In this document: positions 1 to 9,903 of the stretch, piece after piece
Layout: every line of letters starts with the position of its first letter
Numbering within the stretch: position 1 is the stretch's first letter
From: Adiantum capillus-veneris
Taxonomy: Eukaryota > Streptophyta > Polypodiopsida > Polypodiales > Pteridaceae
Direction of reading: 5' to 3'
Assembly: GCA_014529385.2 (NCBI GenBank)
Contig: CM043971.1
Location: forward strand, 95,209,840-95,273,839
DNA length: 64,000 nt
Notes under the pieces: generated by a model
The model's database searches: none
What the model was told of the DNA's origin: nothing
Seen by the model: the letters and a program-made list of their open reading frames with translations, nothing else
Translations under genes and position numbers: made by a program

Positions 1-25
1 TTTTATTGTCAAGACACTGCAGACA

Positions 26-229
26 ATGATCCTATTTTTCACTTGGGATCCAGGAGGACACTGGCACAAAGTTCTGGAAGCCATGGGCTTCCCATTTAAT
101 CAACCGACACTATTCCAAGGAACAGGCTATCACCCGGACCTGTTGCAATTTCATGAATATCCCAGAAATCTCACCAATGGCCAAATGGAATGGCTAGTTC
201 AGAAGGCAACTCGATATCGGATCCTATAG
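26..229 (+). other. Unrecognised 67-codon ORF at the window edge
   Basis: An open frame of 67 codons (ATG at 26, stop at 227-229) with even amino-acid usage, rich in W, H and P. I recognise no domain. The reading frame may continue from left of the window. It could be a remnant of a transposable-element ORF or chance coding. The following 1.6 kb has no recognisable gene. Confidence 0.2.
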
Positions 230-1588
230 CTAAGCGGAAGAAGAAACAGAGCTAGAGACATGAATGCCTCTAGCCAAAAGGGGAGGGCTAATGATGGGGG
301 CTTTTCACAAGCCAAGCTCCCATACCCCTCTTCTCTCGTCCCCACCCCATGGAAACCTCCTCTTAGGGAGGGAGTGATAAAAGGCATTGGAAAAGTAAGA
401 AAAAAAATAAAGTATGATTATGTAAATATATGAGAAAGGTAAAATAGGCCACCTCATGCCTGCGGGGCAGCCCATCCCCACTTTGCCTCCTTTTTCTTCA
501 CTGATGCCCCGCCGTGTGTCCCTTTTCCTCTCCTCCACTCAAAAGGTCAACCCCCTCTCTCTTCCCCTTGTCCTTTCTCCTTTCTCTCTCCCCTCAAGCT
601 ACCCCACCTCTCACCAATAATGCATTCTAACTCACCAATAATGCACCCTAACTCACATGCAACTTATGCTATCTTCCAAAATAGTATACCCCACCCCCCC
701 TTTCTCTCTCCTACACTCTCCCATGATCCAAATACCCCCCTCTCTCTCTAAAATTCGAAATCTCTCTTGTCTTGTAGCCAGATGGCCTCCCCCACACTCA
801 CACACACTCAGTTTCACTGAAAAAGGTGCCCACAGACCCATCCCCACCCGGTGGTTACCTGATTTTTCTTGTGTTCACACACATCTGCACACAGATTCAC
901 CTCTGAACTCTCTCCTCTCTTGTAATTACTTTATTCTCCATGTCACCTCTCATTTTCCATTCACCCATCTCTCTCTCTCTCTTAGTCTCTCTCTCATGAG
1001 ACTGCTGTTCTGGCACATATACACACAGCCAGACAAGTGGGGCCCACAGTCACATGGCCTATGTAGATAATGATTTCTTCATTTCTAATTCTAGAATTTC
1101 TCCCCCCTCCTCCCCTATATAAAGAGGGGTCACCACCACATTAAATACACACACAACATCACCAAAGAGTACACTATGCACTGTGTGTGCCTAGTGCACA
1201 CACACACATCCACACCATCACCATCACAGCAATCACCATGCTTGTCTTGAGCATGACCTCTACACCCTTGGCTATGGAAGATGAAGGGCAACTAAATGAA
1301 GGATGATGGCCATAACCCTCGTGCGATTCTTCGCCATCAACTCCCACCTATCCGCCATGTGCTCTACCACTCTCTCCCTTCTCATTCCCCTACCCTATGC
1401 TCCCCATTTCATCGCCTAATTCTCTAAATAAATCTTGAGGTTTTGTGAGTATGTTTTCTTGCAATGTTTCCCATGTGAGGTGTGCGGAATCGCCACCTAG
1501 TCTTGTGTTTGGAGTGAGCTTGTGTATGTGTGAAGGGTGTGCGGATTCGCCATCCTTCTGTGGTGCCTAAGTACTAAGCCGCCATACC

Positions 1589-1676
<88 letters not shown>

Positions 1677-1880
1677 TGATCTCATTTCCCTTCCTCTTCA
1701 TCATTACTCCCAAGCATCCATCTCTCTTGGATGAAAACTTTGTTATGGTGGTGTGTTGTTTGCATCCTAGCAGCTGAAGCTAGGTGGTGCCCCCTGTTTG
1801 CTTTACCATGACAGGCTCGAGGCGCGCCATTCGGTCCCCGGTGTTTTAGAGGCCGTAGGGGGTTCGGGGTTCGCTTTGCT
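230..1880. other. Gene-free region with promoter-like TATA box
   Basis: No ORF here resembles a protein family; the open frames read through CT- and CA-rich simple sequence. A purine tract (AAGGGGAGGG, about 279-288) is followed by TGATGGGGG. A good TATA box (TATATAAAG) lies at 1116-1124 and an AATAAA-like signal near 1427. This would fit a decayed LTR upstream of the Ty3 remnant beginning near 1883, but no partner LTR or TSD is present, so the identity is unproven. Confidence 0.35.
1595..1674. repeat. (CT)n microsatellite
   Basis: An uninterrupted CT dinucleotide run of about 80 bp. Open frames through it encode only Ser-Leu or Arg-Glu repeats and are not genes. Confidence 0.95.
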
Positions 1881-1882
1881 CC

Positions 1883-2165
1883 CATCAATGTAACGACTAT
1901 GGCTATTTTAGACGGTGGAGCAGGCATATTCATAGCAACCAAAGTTGTTTAGGAAGCTTGGGGAAATCCAACAATTAGGCAAACAAGAATGAAACTACAA
2001 TTGGAAGATGGACACATAGAGAAACCAATAGGCCTACTAGAGAATGTGATAGTCACCTCCTGTGGGATTGACTACCATCACACTTTTGCCATTGTAGACT
2101 TTGGGAAGAAACTCAATTATGAAATCATCTTGGTAAGACCGTTCATGAGATAGATACAATTAATC
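1883..2165 (+). pseudogene. E1 retropepsin-like domain (DGG type)
   Basis: The translation reads ILDGGAG followed by a beta-rich stretch and RPFM near the end, collinear with the E3 protease at 41184-41531 (ILDGGVG ... GGPFM). This is the position of the Ty3 protease, upstream of RT. The catalytic triplet at 1911-1919 is D-G-G rather than the retropepsin D-[S/T]-G. Several stops follow. The same domain appears near 63120-63290. Family membership comes from position and fold-like motifs; activity is not expected. Confidence 0.6.
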
Positions 2166-2441
2166 CAAGATAGAGGCAATGATTATCTCTACCTAAAATA
2201 AGTAAGGGTAGTCACTCGAGTGAACTTGAAAGACCATTCTTACAAGGATGTCCTGAGGACACCAATACAGAAATTGGACTCTGAAACATGTGCAAAAACT
2301 AAACTGCCGTCATGGATACATTAAAAAACTCCAATTTGGATGTGTGGTGCTTCTCAATCGAGTAGTTTACGAAAGGAAGATTGTGTTTTGGATAGAGATA
2401 TAAATGATGCAGCTTACATAACATAACCATTTCCTAAACAT

Positions 2442-3098
2442 TTGTTTGAACCCTTTGAATGGACTCAAATCTTATCCACCATGGATGTATGTGTTAATGA
2501 ATCTACACCTACACACTTTTGTGATGAAGAGGGCTACGATATAGTCCCAATCCAAAAGGTATATATTGAGATGATCGAGGAGCAAGAAGTCTTCTTTGAT
2601 CACTATTGTGATGCTACAAACAAGTCTAAAGAAGAACCAATTATAATAGAGAGATCAGATTCCAAGAAAGAGTAAGTAAGGGCCAAGCTTCTACTTAGAG
2701 GAGGGAAAGAAAGATTTTTGAGTTTCCAAACCAACACCAAAGATGCCAACAAAGATATCGGAAAAAAACGAGACAATAATTTAAGAAAGAAAGCTACAAA
2801 ATGGCTATTGGAAACCAAAATTCAATTCTTGATAAAAGTGAATGCAGCAGACTGTATAAACGACAAGATAATTGGAAGATATCCAAACGTAGAGCATGCA
2901 AAAATACAAAACCAAACAAAACCAAGGTCGATTAAGCCAGATAAAATCAAAGGGAAAGAACCTCTAATGACAAAGACGGAGCAAAAAGCAAAATACAAAG
3001 AACTGAAACAAACCTTGAAAGAAGTATGGACCACGAAAATGGAATCGAATAGTCATAAATCAAGAAAAATAAGTGTTCCAACTCATTATAAGAAATAA
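2442..3098 (+). pseudogene. E1 protease-RT linker, Lys/Glu-rich
   Basis: Two adjacent open segments (2442-2675 and 2718-3098) lie in different frames between the protease-like and RT domains. The first is acidic; the second is very Lys-rich. A counterpart segment (VCVNE ... FCDE-GY) is found in the degenerate element at 63690-63750. I recognise no domain. It probably served as an interdomain spacer of the polyprotein, comparable in position to the acidic/basic linker of E3 at 49728-50880, though the sequences do not clearly align. Confidence 0.4.
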
Positions 3099-3299
3099 AC
3101 TTTACAAGATCATAGGATCATTGTAGAGCAACCCTTGCGATAATCAATAGAATCGGAAAAGTCCTATGAAGGGCCAGAGAATGCCAAAAAATTGACCTTG
3201 CAGAACTTGGAGAAGAGTGAAAACCAACATACATAGCCAAGGATCTATCGCAAGAAGAAGATGAGATTCTCATAAGGACGTTAAAAGAATACAGGGATG

Positions 3300-3895
3300 T
3301 TTTTTCATGGTCTTATAAAGATCTCAAAGGGGTGGATCCTACCATATGCCGATACACTATCCCTATGAGATATGATGCTAACACAAGCAGACAAAGACCA
3401 TACACCTATAATGATACCTTTGCCAAAAAAATCAAGGAAGAGAAAGAGAAACTTAAGGAGGCTGAGTTTATCTATGAAATAGAACACACTTGTTGGGTGT
3501 CACCAACTGTAGTGGTGCCTAAAAAGAATGGAAAATTTAGAGTGTGTGTAAATCTTAAAAAGGTGAAATCTACCACCATAAGTGATAACTATCCTCTTCC
3601 CATCACCGATCACGTGCTAGAATGAGTAGTTGGCAAGGAAGCCTATAGCTTTTTGGATGGATTCTTTGGATACAACCAATTGACTATCGATCCCAAGGAC
3701 CAACATAAAACGTCCTTTGCCACGAAAGATTGGGGATTTTTTGGTTATCGAGTAATGCCTTTTGGATTGACCACCAATGCATCGGCAACATTCCAGAGGC
3801 TAATGAGCCATGCCTTTAAGGAGTATCTGCGAAATTTCTTGGAAGTATACATGAATGATCTTTGTGTGCACTCCACAAAATGAGAAAGTCATTTT
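3300..3895 (+). pseudogene. E1 reverse transcriptase domain, inactivated
   Basis: The segment shows the Ty3 RT signature: SPTVVVPKKNGKFRVCV, then NYPLPITDHVLE, FLDGFFGYNQ, and MPFGLTTNASATFQRLM, in good order over about 190 codons. The catalytic box reads YMNDL (around 3850-3864) where a functional RT has Y/F-x-D-D, so the first catalytic Asp is replaced by Asn. An in-frame stop occurs at 3623-3625 and another after the palm. It is closest to the E3 RT in this window and unlike the chromovirus RT at 22090-22530. Confidence 0.85.
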
Positions 3896-3959
3896 GAACA
3901 TTAACGATGTGTCTTTGAGAAATGCCGTCTATATAGGATTTGCTTAAATCTTGAATAAT

Positions 3960-4786
3960 GTGTCTTTATGGTTAGATAAGGTAAAATTCTTGGACATATT
4001 GTGTCAAAAAATCATATAGCCATATACATGGAAAAGGTGGCAGTAATCGCGGAAATGACTAGGCCAACAACAATCAAAGAAGTGGAGGTACTTATGGGAC
4101 ATTACGGTTACTATCATAGATTTATCTACATGTATGTGTTAATTTGTTGGCCCATATATAGCATTATCACTCACTTTGAATGGAATGATGAATGTGAGGA
4201 ATCCTTCCTAAAGCTTAAGGAAGCCTCGAGCTCAACACGAATACTGAAAGATCCAAACTGGAAGAAAGTGTTCCATGTAAATGTTGATGATTCAATCTAT
4301 GCCATTGGTTGCATCTTAGCCTAGCCAAGAGAAGGAACAATGGATTTTCCTATCTCCTATGCTAGTAGACAATTAAACATGGTAGAAAATAACTATAAAA
4401 CCACGGAAAGAGAAGGTCTTGGTATGGTGTATTCAGTCAAGAAATTCCAACACTACTTGTTAGCTAACAAGTTTGTTTTTTTTGTCGACCATCAATCCTT
4501 ACTCTATTTGGTGAATAAGCCATGCAATATAGGTAGGATAGTAAGATGGTTTATCATCCTACTTGAATTTGACTTCACAATTCTGGTAAAAAAAGGCACT
4601 ACTCACCAGCAGGCAGATCATCTATCAAGACTCACAATGGGGGAATCACCTAAAGGGGTAGACGATGAATTACCCAATGCATATTTGTTCTCTGTGGAAA
4701 TGATTTCAAGATGGTCAAAATCTCTGATGTCTTTAATGACTATATCAAAAGTGAATTCTCAAATACCGATTCCTATTGCACCATAA
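3960..4786 (+). pseudogene. E1 RT connection and RNase H domain
   Basis: After a frameshift the thumb/connection reads GHYGYYHRFIYMY, followed by the RNase H start HVNVDDSIYAIGCILA (4270-4324). The RNase H continues in the next frame with YASRQLNMVENNYKTTEREGL, the central catalytic Glu region, and FVDHQSLLYLVNKP. It ends with the HQQADHLSRL motif (about 4600-4632), the usual end of Ty3 RNase H. At least one stop (4322-4324) splits it. It is collinear with E3 positions 57150-57700. Confidence 0.8.
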
Positions 4787-4829
4787 TTGATTGAGCAATC
4801 AACCCTATATCAATTGTTGACTAGAAGAT

Positions 4830-5060
4830 TGTATCGCAAAAACAAGGATGGAATCCTGCTCTTGTGCATTAATTTTGAGGAGCAAGAAGCCCATTTGAGT
4901 CAAGCTCATACCACAATCGTAGGTCTACATTTTGCGTGAGATCCAAATCCTAGAAATATTCACCTAGTTGGGTGTTTACTGGCCTACCATGAAGAGATAT
5001 GTTTATCATTGTGTGAATGATTGCTCTCGATGTAAAGAAAAAGCTGCCATACCCCATGCC
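4830..5060 (+). pseudogene. E1 integrase H2C2 zinc finger, first copy
   Basis: Reads LYRKNKDGILLLC, then QAHTTIVGLHFA (two His), a frameshift, then LGVYWPTMKRYVYHC and NDCSRC (two Cys) at about 4958-5035. This is a standard N-terminal zinc-binding module of retroviral-type integrases. It is followed not by the catalytic core but by about 200 bp of spacer and then by a second, different H2C2 module. Confidence 0.6.
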
Positions 5061-5224
5061 ACATTATTCCACACTTCAGTCACACCCTAGTGAAGTAGAT
5101 ATTTGGTTGAGTATCTGAGTAACAGAATGTGCCCAGAAGAAATGAGTAAAAGACAAAAAAGAGCCATAGAAACTAAGTCAACCAGCTATACAATGATTGC
5201 TCTATCGATGAGTGAAAGATCAAC

Positions 5225-5415
5225 AGCTCAGATTGTGCACCAGTGAAGAGGAGTATCTTATTATTTTGGAACGAGATTATGCAGGTCTAGCAGGGGGTCA
5301 CTTGTCTCATGAAACCACAGCCAAAGCCATATTGTTAGCAGCCATTTGGTGGCCAACTTTATTTGCTGATGCAAAAGAATTTTTTTGATGATGCGATGCA
5401 TGTCAAGATGCCAAC
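5225..5415 (+). pseudogene. E1 integrase H2C2 zinc finger, second copy
   Basis: Reads RDYAGLAGGHLSHETTAKAI, then WWPTLFADAKEF, two stops, and CDAC (about 5271-5411), giving another H-x-H/C-x-x-C module. It is more similar to the single finger of E3 (57960-58115, WWPTLFKDA) than to the first E1 copy. The integrase core follows directly. Confidence 0.65.
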
Positions 5416-5419
5416 AAGA

Positions 5420-5960
5420 ATGGATAACATACCACTGCGACCTATGATGGGAGCACACACATTTGCTAAATGGGGTATAGACTTTGTAGGTCCAATACAA
5501 CCACTGACTTACAAAACTCAAGCACAATATATTATTGTAGGAATAGATTACTTAACCAAGTGGGATGAGGCATGAGCCACAAGGAAAAACGATGCTAAAA
5601 CCACTGTTATATTCCTGTATGAATGCGTCATTACTAGATACAAACTTCCTATTGAGCTTATGAGTGGTTGCAGATTGCATTTCCTCAATGAGGTGATAGA
5701 ATTTGTACTAAATGAGTTCATGGTAATCCATAACAAATCTGCACCCTACCACCCTCAAGCAAGTGGTCAAGCAGAGCATACAAACAAAATTTTGAGCTCT
5801 GTACTAACCAAAATTGTTAGTTCAAGTAGAACGGACTAGGAAATGCATCTTCAATCTTATTGAGTTTTCTTTGAAACGGCTTTGAACATGACTCCTTTTA
5901 ATTTATTCTATGGATTGGATGCAATATTGCTGATGGAATTCTTTTTACCAAAATTCATGC
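5420..5960 (+). pseudogene. E1 integrase catalytic core (rve), decayed
   Basis: Contains FAKWGIDFVGPI (first catalytic Asp near 5480), YIIVGIDYLTKW, a degraded second-Asp region near 5660, and SAPYHPQASGQAEHTNKI with the catalytic Glu near 5777. The order and spacing fit a Ty3 integrase core. The conserved S-D-N-G triplet is lost and stops are present, so it cannot work. Confidence 0.75.
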
Positions 5961-6016
5961 CCTTTCCATTCCAACTCAGTATATACTAAAACAGTATATA
6001 CCCAGGCTCAAGAAAA

Positions 6017-7260
6017 ATGGGACATGGTCCTTTTGTCATCGAAGATATTTCACCAAGTGGGGCTATCAAGTTAGCCACTGTAGATGGAGAAACCATGGGA
6101 AATTGGATTAGTGGATGTCAAATTTGCAAGTACAACCTTCCCTTGAGTAATGAACTTTTGCAGAGAATGCTGCCAAAAATGCAATCGATGTGGAGGAACC
6201 CACATTGCCCCCATGCATCCAAGGAAAGAAAGCTTAAACAACAACAGGTTATTGAGGAGGCACAAGAAGAATCTTGCATTCAAGTCTGAAAAGTTGTAAG
6301 ACAACGTGTTCTCCAAGTTGTACCACTCAGTACTCTCCACATTCAACCCTTAGTAGAGGATGAGGTCAAGACTGATGACGAGTGGCTTGATGGTCTTGAT
6401 ATGTGAATCGATGTGAATCTGAATGGGGATTACAAGGTCAAAGATTTAAAGATACATGAGTCAATGCGAAAAACTATTCCACTTATTGCAAAGAAACTAC
6501 TCAACCACTTGAGTATTGTCAAGCCACGGTCAAGTGCTGCAATAAGAGCATCACTCCAACTTTAGGGAAGATCAACATGAATATTATGGTTCAAGGATTC
6601 TCTTGCCTGCATACTTTCATTTGTATAGCAGATGAACACATGAATGAGGACACAATATTAAGTGTTCTGTGGATGAGAACATACATAGAAATTTATGATT
6701 GGGATGCCAAAATTCTCGAACTCACACTCAAAGGACGACAACTAAAAATACGATTTGCATATAGTAAAGAGGAATGGAAAGAAGCTCTTGGTGATTTCCA
6801 ATCAAATAATCATGAGTCATCAACCACAATTACAACTACAAATCCAATAAAGGCTTTTTCTATTCAACTAATGCATGGAACTAGGAAAGTTTCGATACCC
6901 AAAAGTCAGCTTGTCAACTGACCTCAGCAAATCTGGGTGCCCAAAAGATTGCTATACACCTCCAACTACCCTAAGGGAAAACCATCGTAGCCATCTTTTC
7001 GACAGAAACCACCGCTATTAAAGATGAAATGGATATGGCAACCAAAGAAGAAATGTGCAACTCATAGCAACAGAAGACTAGCTGCCCAAAGTAGACAAGT
7101 CAAACCATGGGTATCAAAGACCCCACCGCTACTCAAGCCAACCTCCATAAGGTACAAGTGGGTACCTAAAGTCAACCACCCACCACAATTGAAACCACCA
7201 ATTCCAGTCATCACACACCAGACGGTGCATATCGCACCATAAAAGAATGCACTCAATTGC
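6017..7260 (+). pseudogene. E1 C-terminal extension: second retropepsin-like and W-x-P-K region
   Basis: Beyond integrase the coding trace continues: GHGPFVIEDISPSGAIKLA (6020-6075) resembles the post-core segment of E3 at 58880-58960. A DDEWLDGLD patch (6374-6400) matches the junction seen in E2 and E3 just before their second protease. ORF 6577-6921 aligns by eye with the distal half of that protease: WMRTYIEIYDW here, WMIATKCTIDW in E2. W-x-x-K motifs follow: IWVPK (about 6930), IWQPK (7030), PWVSK (7106), KWVPK (7158). The DTGA-equivalent region is eroded. The whole is interrupted by stops. Confidence 0.6.
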
Positions 7261-8466
7261 TACAGGATTTACTCTTCAAGAAAGTTTCATCACAACATAC
7301 CTCACCATTGGAAACCCTTGAGTACAATACTCAAGACCCACCTCTTGCACAACATAGCACGTTCCATTGCATTGAGATCAACAATATTATAGGGCCAATC
7401 AGGGCCATGCATAGAGACGACTTTATAACCTACGCAACCAAAATACTCTGTTTTTTTGACGGGCTGAAGCAAGGAGGAGGGGAGACAATGGGAAAATGGA
7501 GAAGGCATAAGAATTTGGAAAAGATAAGGACAATGTTTGGAAGTAATTGTGTGTTAAAGTATGATCTTTTCTAATAAATTAGCAAATTGCCTCATAACAC
7601 GATGATTAGGGAATGCTCGGTGTATATATATTGTACATAAGCCATAAACAGTGCAATTTTTACTTATTTTGTGTCTTTTTTGGCCAAAATCATTATGAAA
7701 ATGGACTAGTCCACAAAAATATGTCCAAATAATAAATTAAAAGTGGTTTCGTATGTTTGCATATATAATGGAATTTTTTTAGCAGTCCAATTAATTTTTC
7801 TTTAATTTTGATAATAGAAGCTAATAAAAGCCAAATAAATAAATAATAATAAGCAAGATCGTCAAAATTGGATTCTGACTTCAAACGCCAAATCTCGAAG
7901 CTCAAGGGAAAAGCCAATTTGTTTTTGGAGCAATTGCAATCAAAAAACTCGGCGGCCACTCCGACTCACTAATCATCTAAAACAAAATGCAGCAAAAAGA
8001 TCCATGGATGCCAGTTTTCAAAGAGTTTTGATCTGAGAGTACACTATAAGGACTATTAAGCTCATTGGATAGGGAGTGTTGAAAAAGTCTAGGTATGTAT
8101 AATCCTGGCCTTGGGCCATTTTTCCTCTTATTTACATTCTAGCCTTTAGAGAGAGAGCTCCAAGTTGTGGATTTCAACGACCTTCTACGCTCTCCTACAC
8201 CTTGTTTGTTGGCTCTTACTCACTCCAGCCATGAGGGGTAAGTTCCTAACTATGTCTAGGAGCATTTTGAATATCACATTTTCAACCACACGAGCAGTAG
8301 GAGGCACAGAAACACAAGCCAATCTAGGAACTTTCGAGATCGGAACCACTAACATCGGCCACACTAGACCTCCATATTACACCAAAAGTGAACCAGGGCC
8401 TCTTCACTAGTAGGGTAACCCATTGCTAGAGTCAAAGATGCAAAATGTGTTAGAAAACTGACCTAA

Positions 8467-8488
8467 TATCTTTGGTGCGCCAAAGATA
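8467..8488. repeat. 22-bp hairpin palindrome, copy 1
   Basis: Arms TATCTTTGG and CCAAAGATA around the loop TGCG. All nine arm positions pair. Arm position 7 is T here and A in copies 3 and 4, and its partner changes to match. Confidence 0.8.
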
Positions 8489-8900
8489 GAGGACCCAGAT
8501 CTAGACCACATTTCACATATGTGTTGGGATTATCATGTTAGGGAATTCTGGAGAGTTAGGGGTGCATTGGATACCCAGTCATCGGCGATGAACAAAAAAA
8601 ATGACCATATCCTTACCGCAAAGTGATATTTTTCACCACAATGCAAAATATTGATCCATTTAACATCAAACTCAAAGGGGGCACTCTATACCTTACATTG
8701 GAGCTTTTCCAACCTTTAGTGGGCATATAACTAGTGACTAATGACTCCAAGTCAAGCTCGGCTCAAAAGGGAATTGTCAACCCAATTGGGGACATCAACA
8801 AGTGCAAGAAGCACAACCAAGGGCTTCACCCTTCATAATTAACCTAGTAGAAGCTATATGGGGCAAGACTAGGGCCTAAATTACAATAATTTGTAAAAAT

Positions 8901-8922
8901 TATCTTAGGCGCACCGAAAATG
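8901..8922. repeat. 22-bp hairpin palindrome, copy 2 (decayed)
   Basis: The left arm TATCTTAGG and loop CGCA are present; the right arm has drifted (CCGAAAATG). It is recognisable from the left arm and its position, about 286 bp before copy 3. Confidence 0.55.
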
Positions 8923-9187
8923 ATCTACTAGGATGGAATGATATTTTGCACACATTTTCACATTGGCATGATTCTCCTAGCCCTCATAGAGCCCACATCA
9001 CACTGATACACTCCTTTCATGCATGACTACTCTCAACTGCACTTTACCGCACCAAATAGACTCAAGTGCCCCAAAACTGACTTTTAGCCTGTCAAGTCAA
9101 AACCCAACTTTATGGGACATTAAGAATCAACCCTCCATCACCAATCAAGGTGCCAAAAGCACAAAATCTACCCAAATTAGTCATTTT

Positions 9188-9209
9188 TATCTTAGGCATA
9201 CCTAAGATA
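9188..9209. repeat. 22-bp hairpin palindrome, copy 3
   Basis: Arms TATCTTAGG and CCTAAGATA around the loop CATA; all nine positions pair. Confidence 0.8.
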
Positions 9210-9314
9210 GAAATGCTATAGGGAGGACCTGACTTGCAATTTGAAGACACATATATGTTCACAATGGTCAAATAAGGCACATCGACAAGTCTCATCAATT
9301 TTGGCACGATATTA

Positions 9315-9541
9315 TGTTACCATATACATGTGGTAGTGATGTGTGTGAACACACTAGGACCGTCGGGGCATTTTTTCCCTCTTTAGGAGGTTTTTTCCCC
9401 CGTGCATTGTATATACGCCCATCACTCTAGGGCTACCTATCTTTTCATTGCACACTAAGTAACATACTCTCTATCGTGTGCCTTGAGCTTCCTTCGTCTT
9501 CTCCAAGCTGTGTGTGTTTCTCTGCAACCCTAATTCCAACA
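9315..9541 (+). repeat. C1 5' LTR
   Basis: 227 bp, starts TGTTACCATA and ends TTCCAACA. A TATA-like TATATAC lies at 9410-9416, consistent with the promoter of the element. The 3' LTR copy is the same length. Confidence 0.96.
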
Positions 9542-9542
9542 A

Positions 9543-9555
9543 TTGGTATTAGAGC
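9543..9555 (+). promoter_or_regulatory. C1 primer-binding site (initiator Met tRNA type)
   Basis: TTGGTATTAGAGC begins one base after the LTR end. It matches the copia consensus TGGTATCAGAGC except for T in place of C. Confidence 0.85.
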
Positions 9556-9903
9556 AGGTCACGTCCTCCCGGGCTTAGTCGTCAGCTGCTCCAGCACACG
9601 CCTACTCACTTTCTCCGATTTCAGTGAGCTTTGGCGAGCGTTCGCAGGTCGACAAATATTTTGGGTAAGCTCGAAGAGCTTGGTCTGCTCAGAATTTTGA
9701 TTTGGGCTCATTTCGGCCTCCGTTTCCACTACGGGCGGTACTGCACGGGCTATTTCGTCATTTTGTGCAGATTTTCTGTCAGTGCCGCTTTCTGCATAAC
9801 AGGTGCCTTATAGTCTTCTACGGTTTGTGCTATATAGCACAAGTTGTTCCCGCTCCATTTCTCCAATTTTCGGGCAGTTTTCACATCAGGTGCAGCATTT
9901 ACC

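Larger units (their letters stand above)
1883..7574 (+). mobile_element. E1: decayed Ty3 (Tat/Athila-like) element, LTRs not found
   Basis: Fragments of one pol gene appear in consistent order: protease-like (about 1883-2165), Lys-rich linker (2442-3098), reverse transcriptase (3300-3895), RNase H (4000-4786), two integrase zinc fingers (about 4880-5045 and 5270-5415), integrase core (5420-5960) and a 3' extension with W-x-P-K motifs (6017-7260). Stops and frameshifts are frequent, so it is not functional. A purine tract at 7471-7485 resembles a polypurine tract. No flanking LTR pair or TSD is visible. The same family, also degenerate, occurs at 63030-64000. Confidence 0.8.
7575..9314. other. 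Anonymous non-coding DNA left of copia C1
   Basis: AT-rich to about 8100. A short open frame at 8165-8410 (81 codons, one hydrophobic stretch) has no recognisable domain. The distal part holds three copies of a 9-4-9 palindrome. Copia C1 is inserted after 9314, and the same sequence context resumes at 14501. No RNA gene or promoter can be supported. Confidence 0.5.

Noticed and set aside
280-1880. Complete LTR for E1
   Set aside because: A purine tract, TG start and TATA box exist, but there is no second copy, no defined CA end, no primer site and no TSD.
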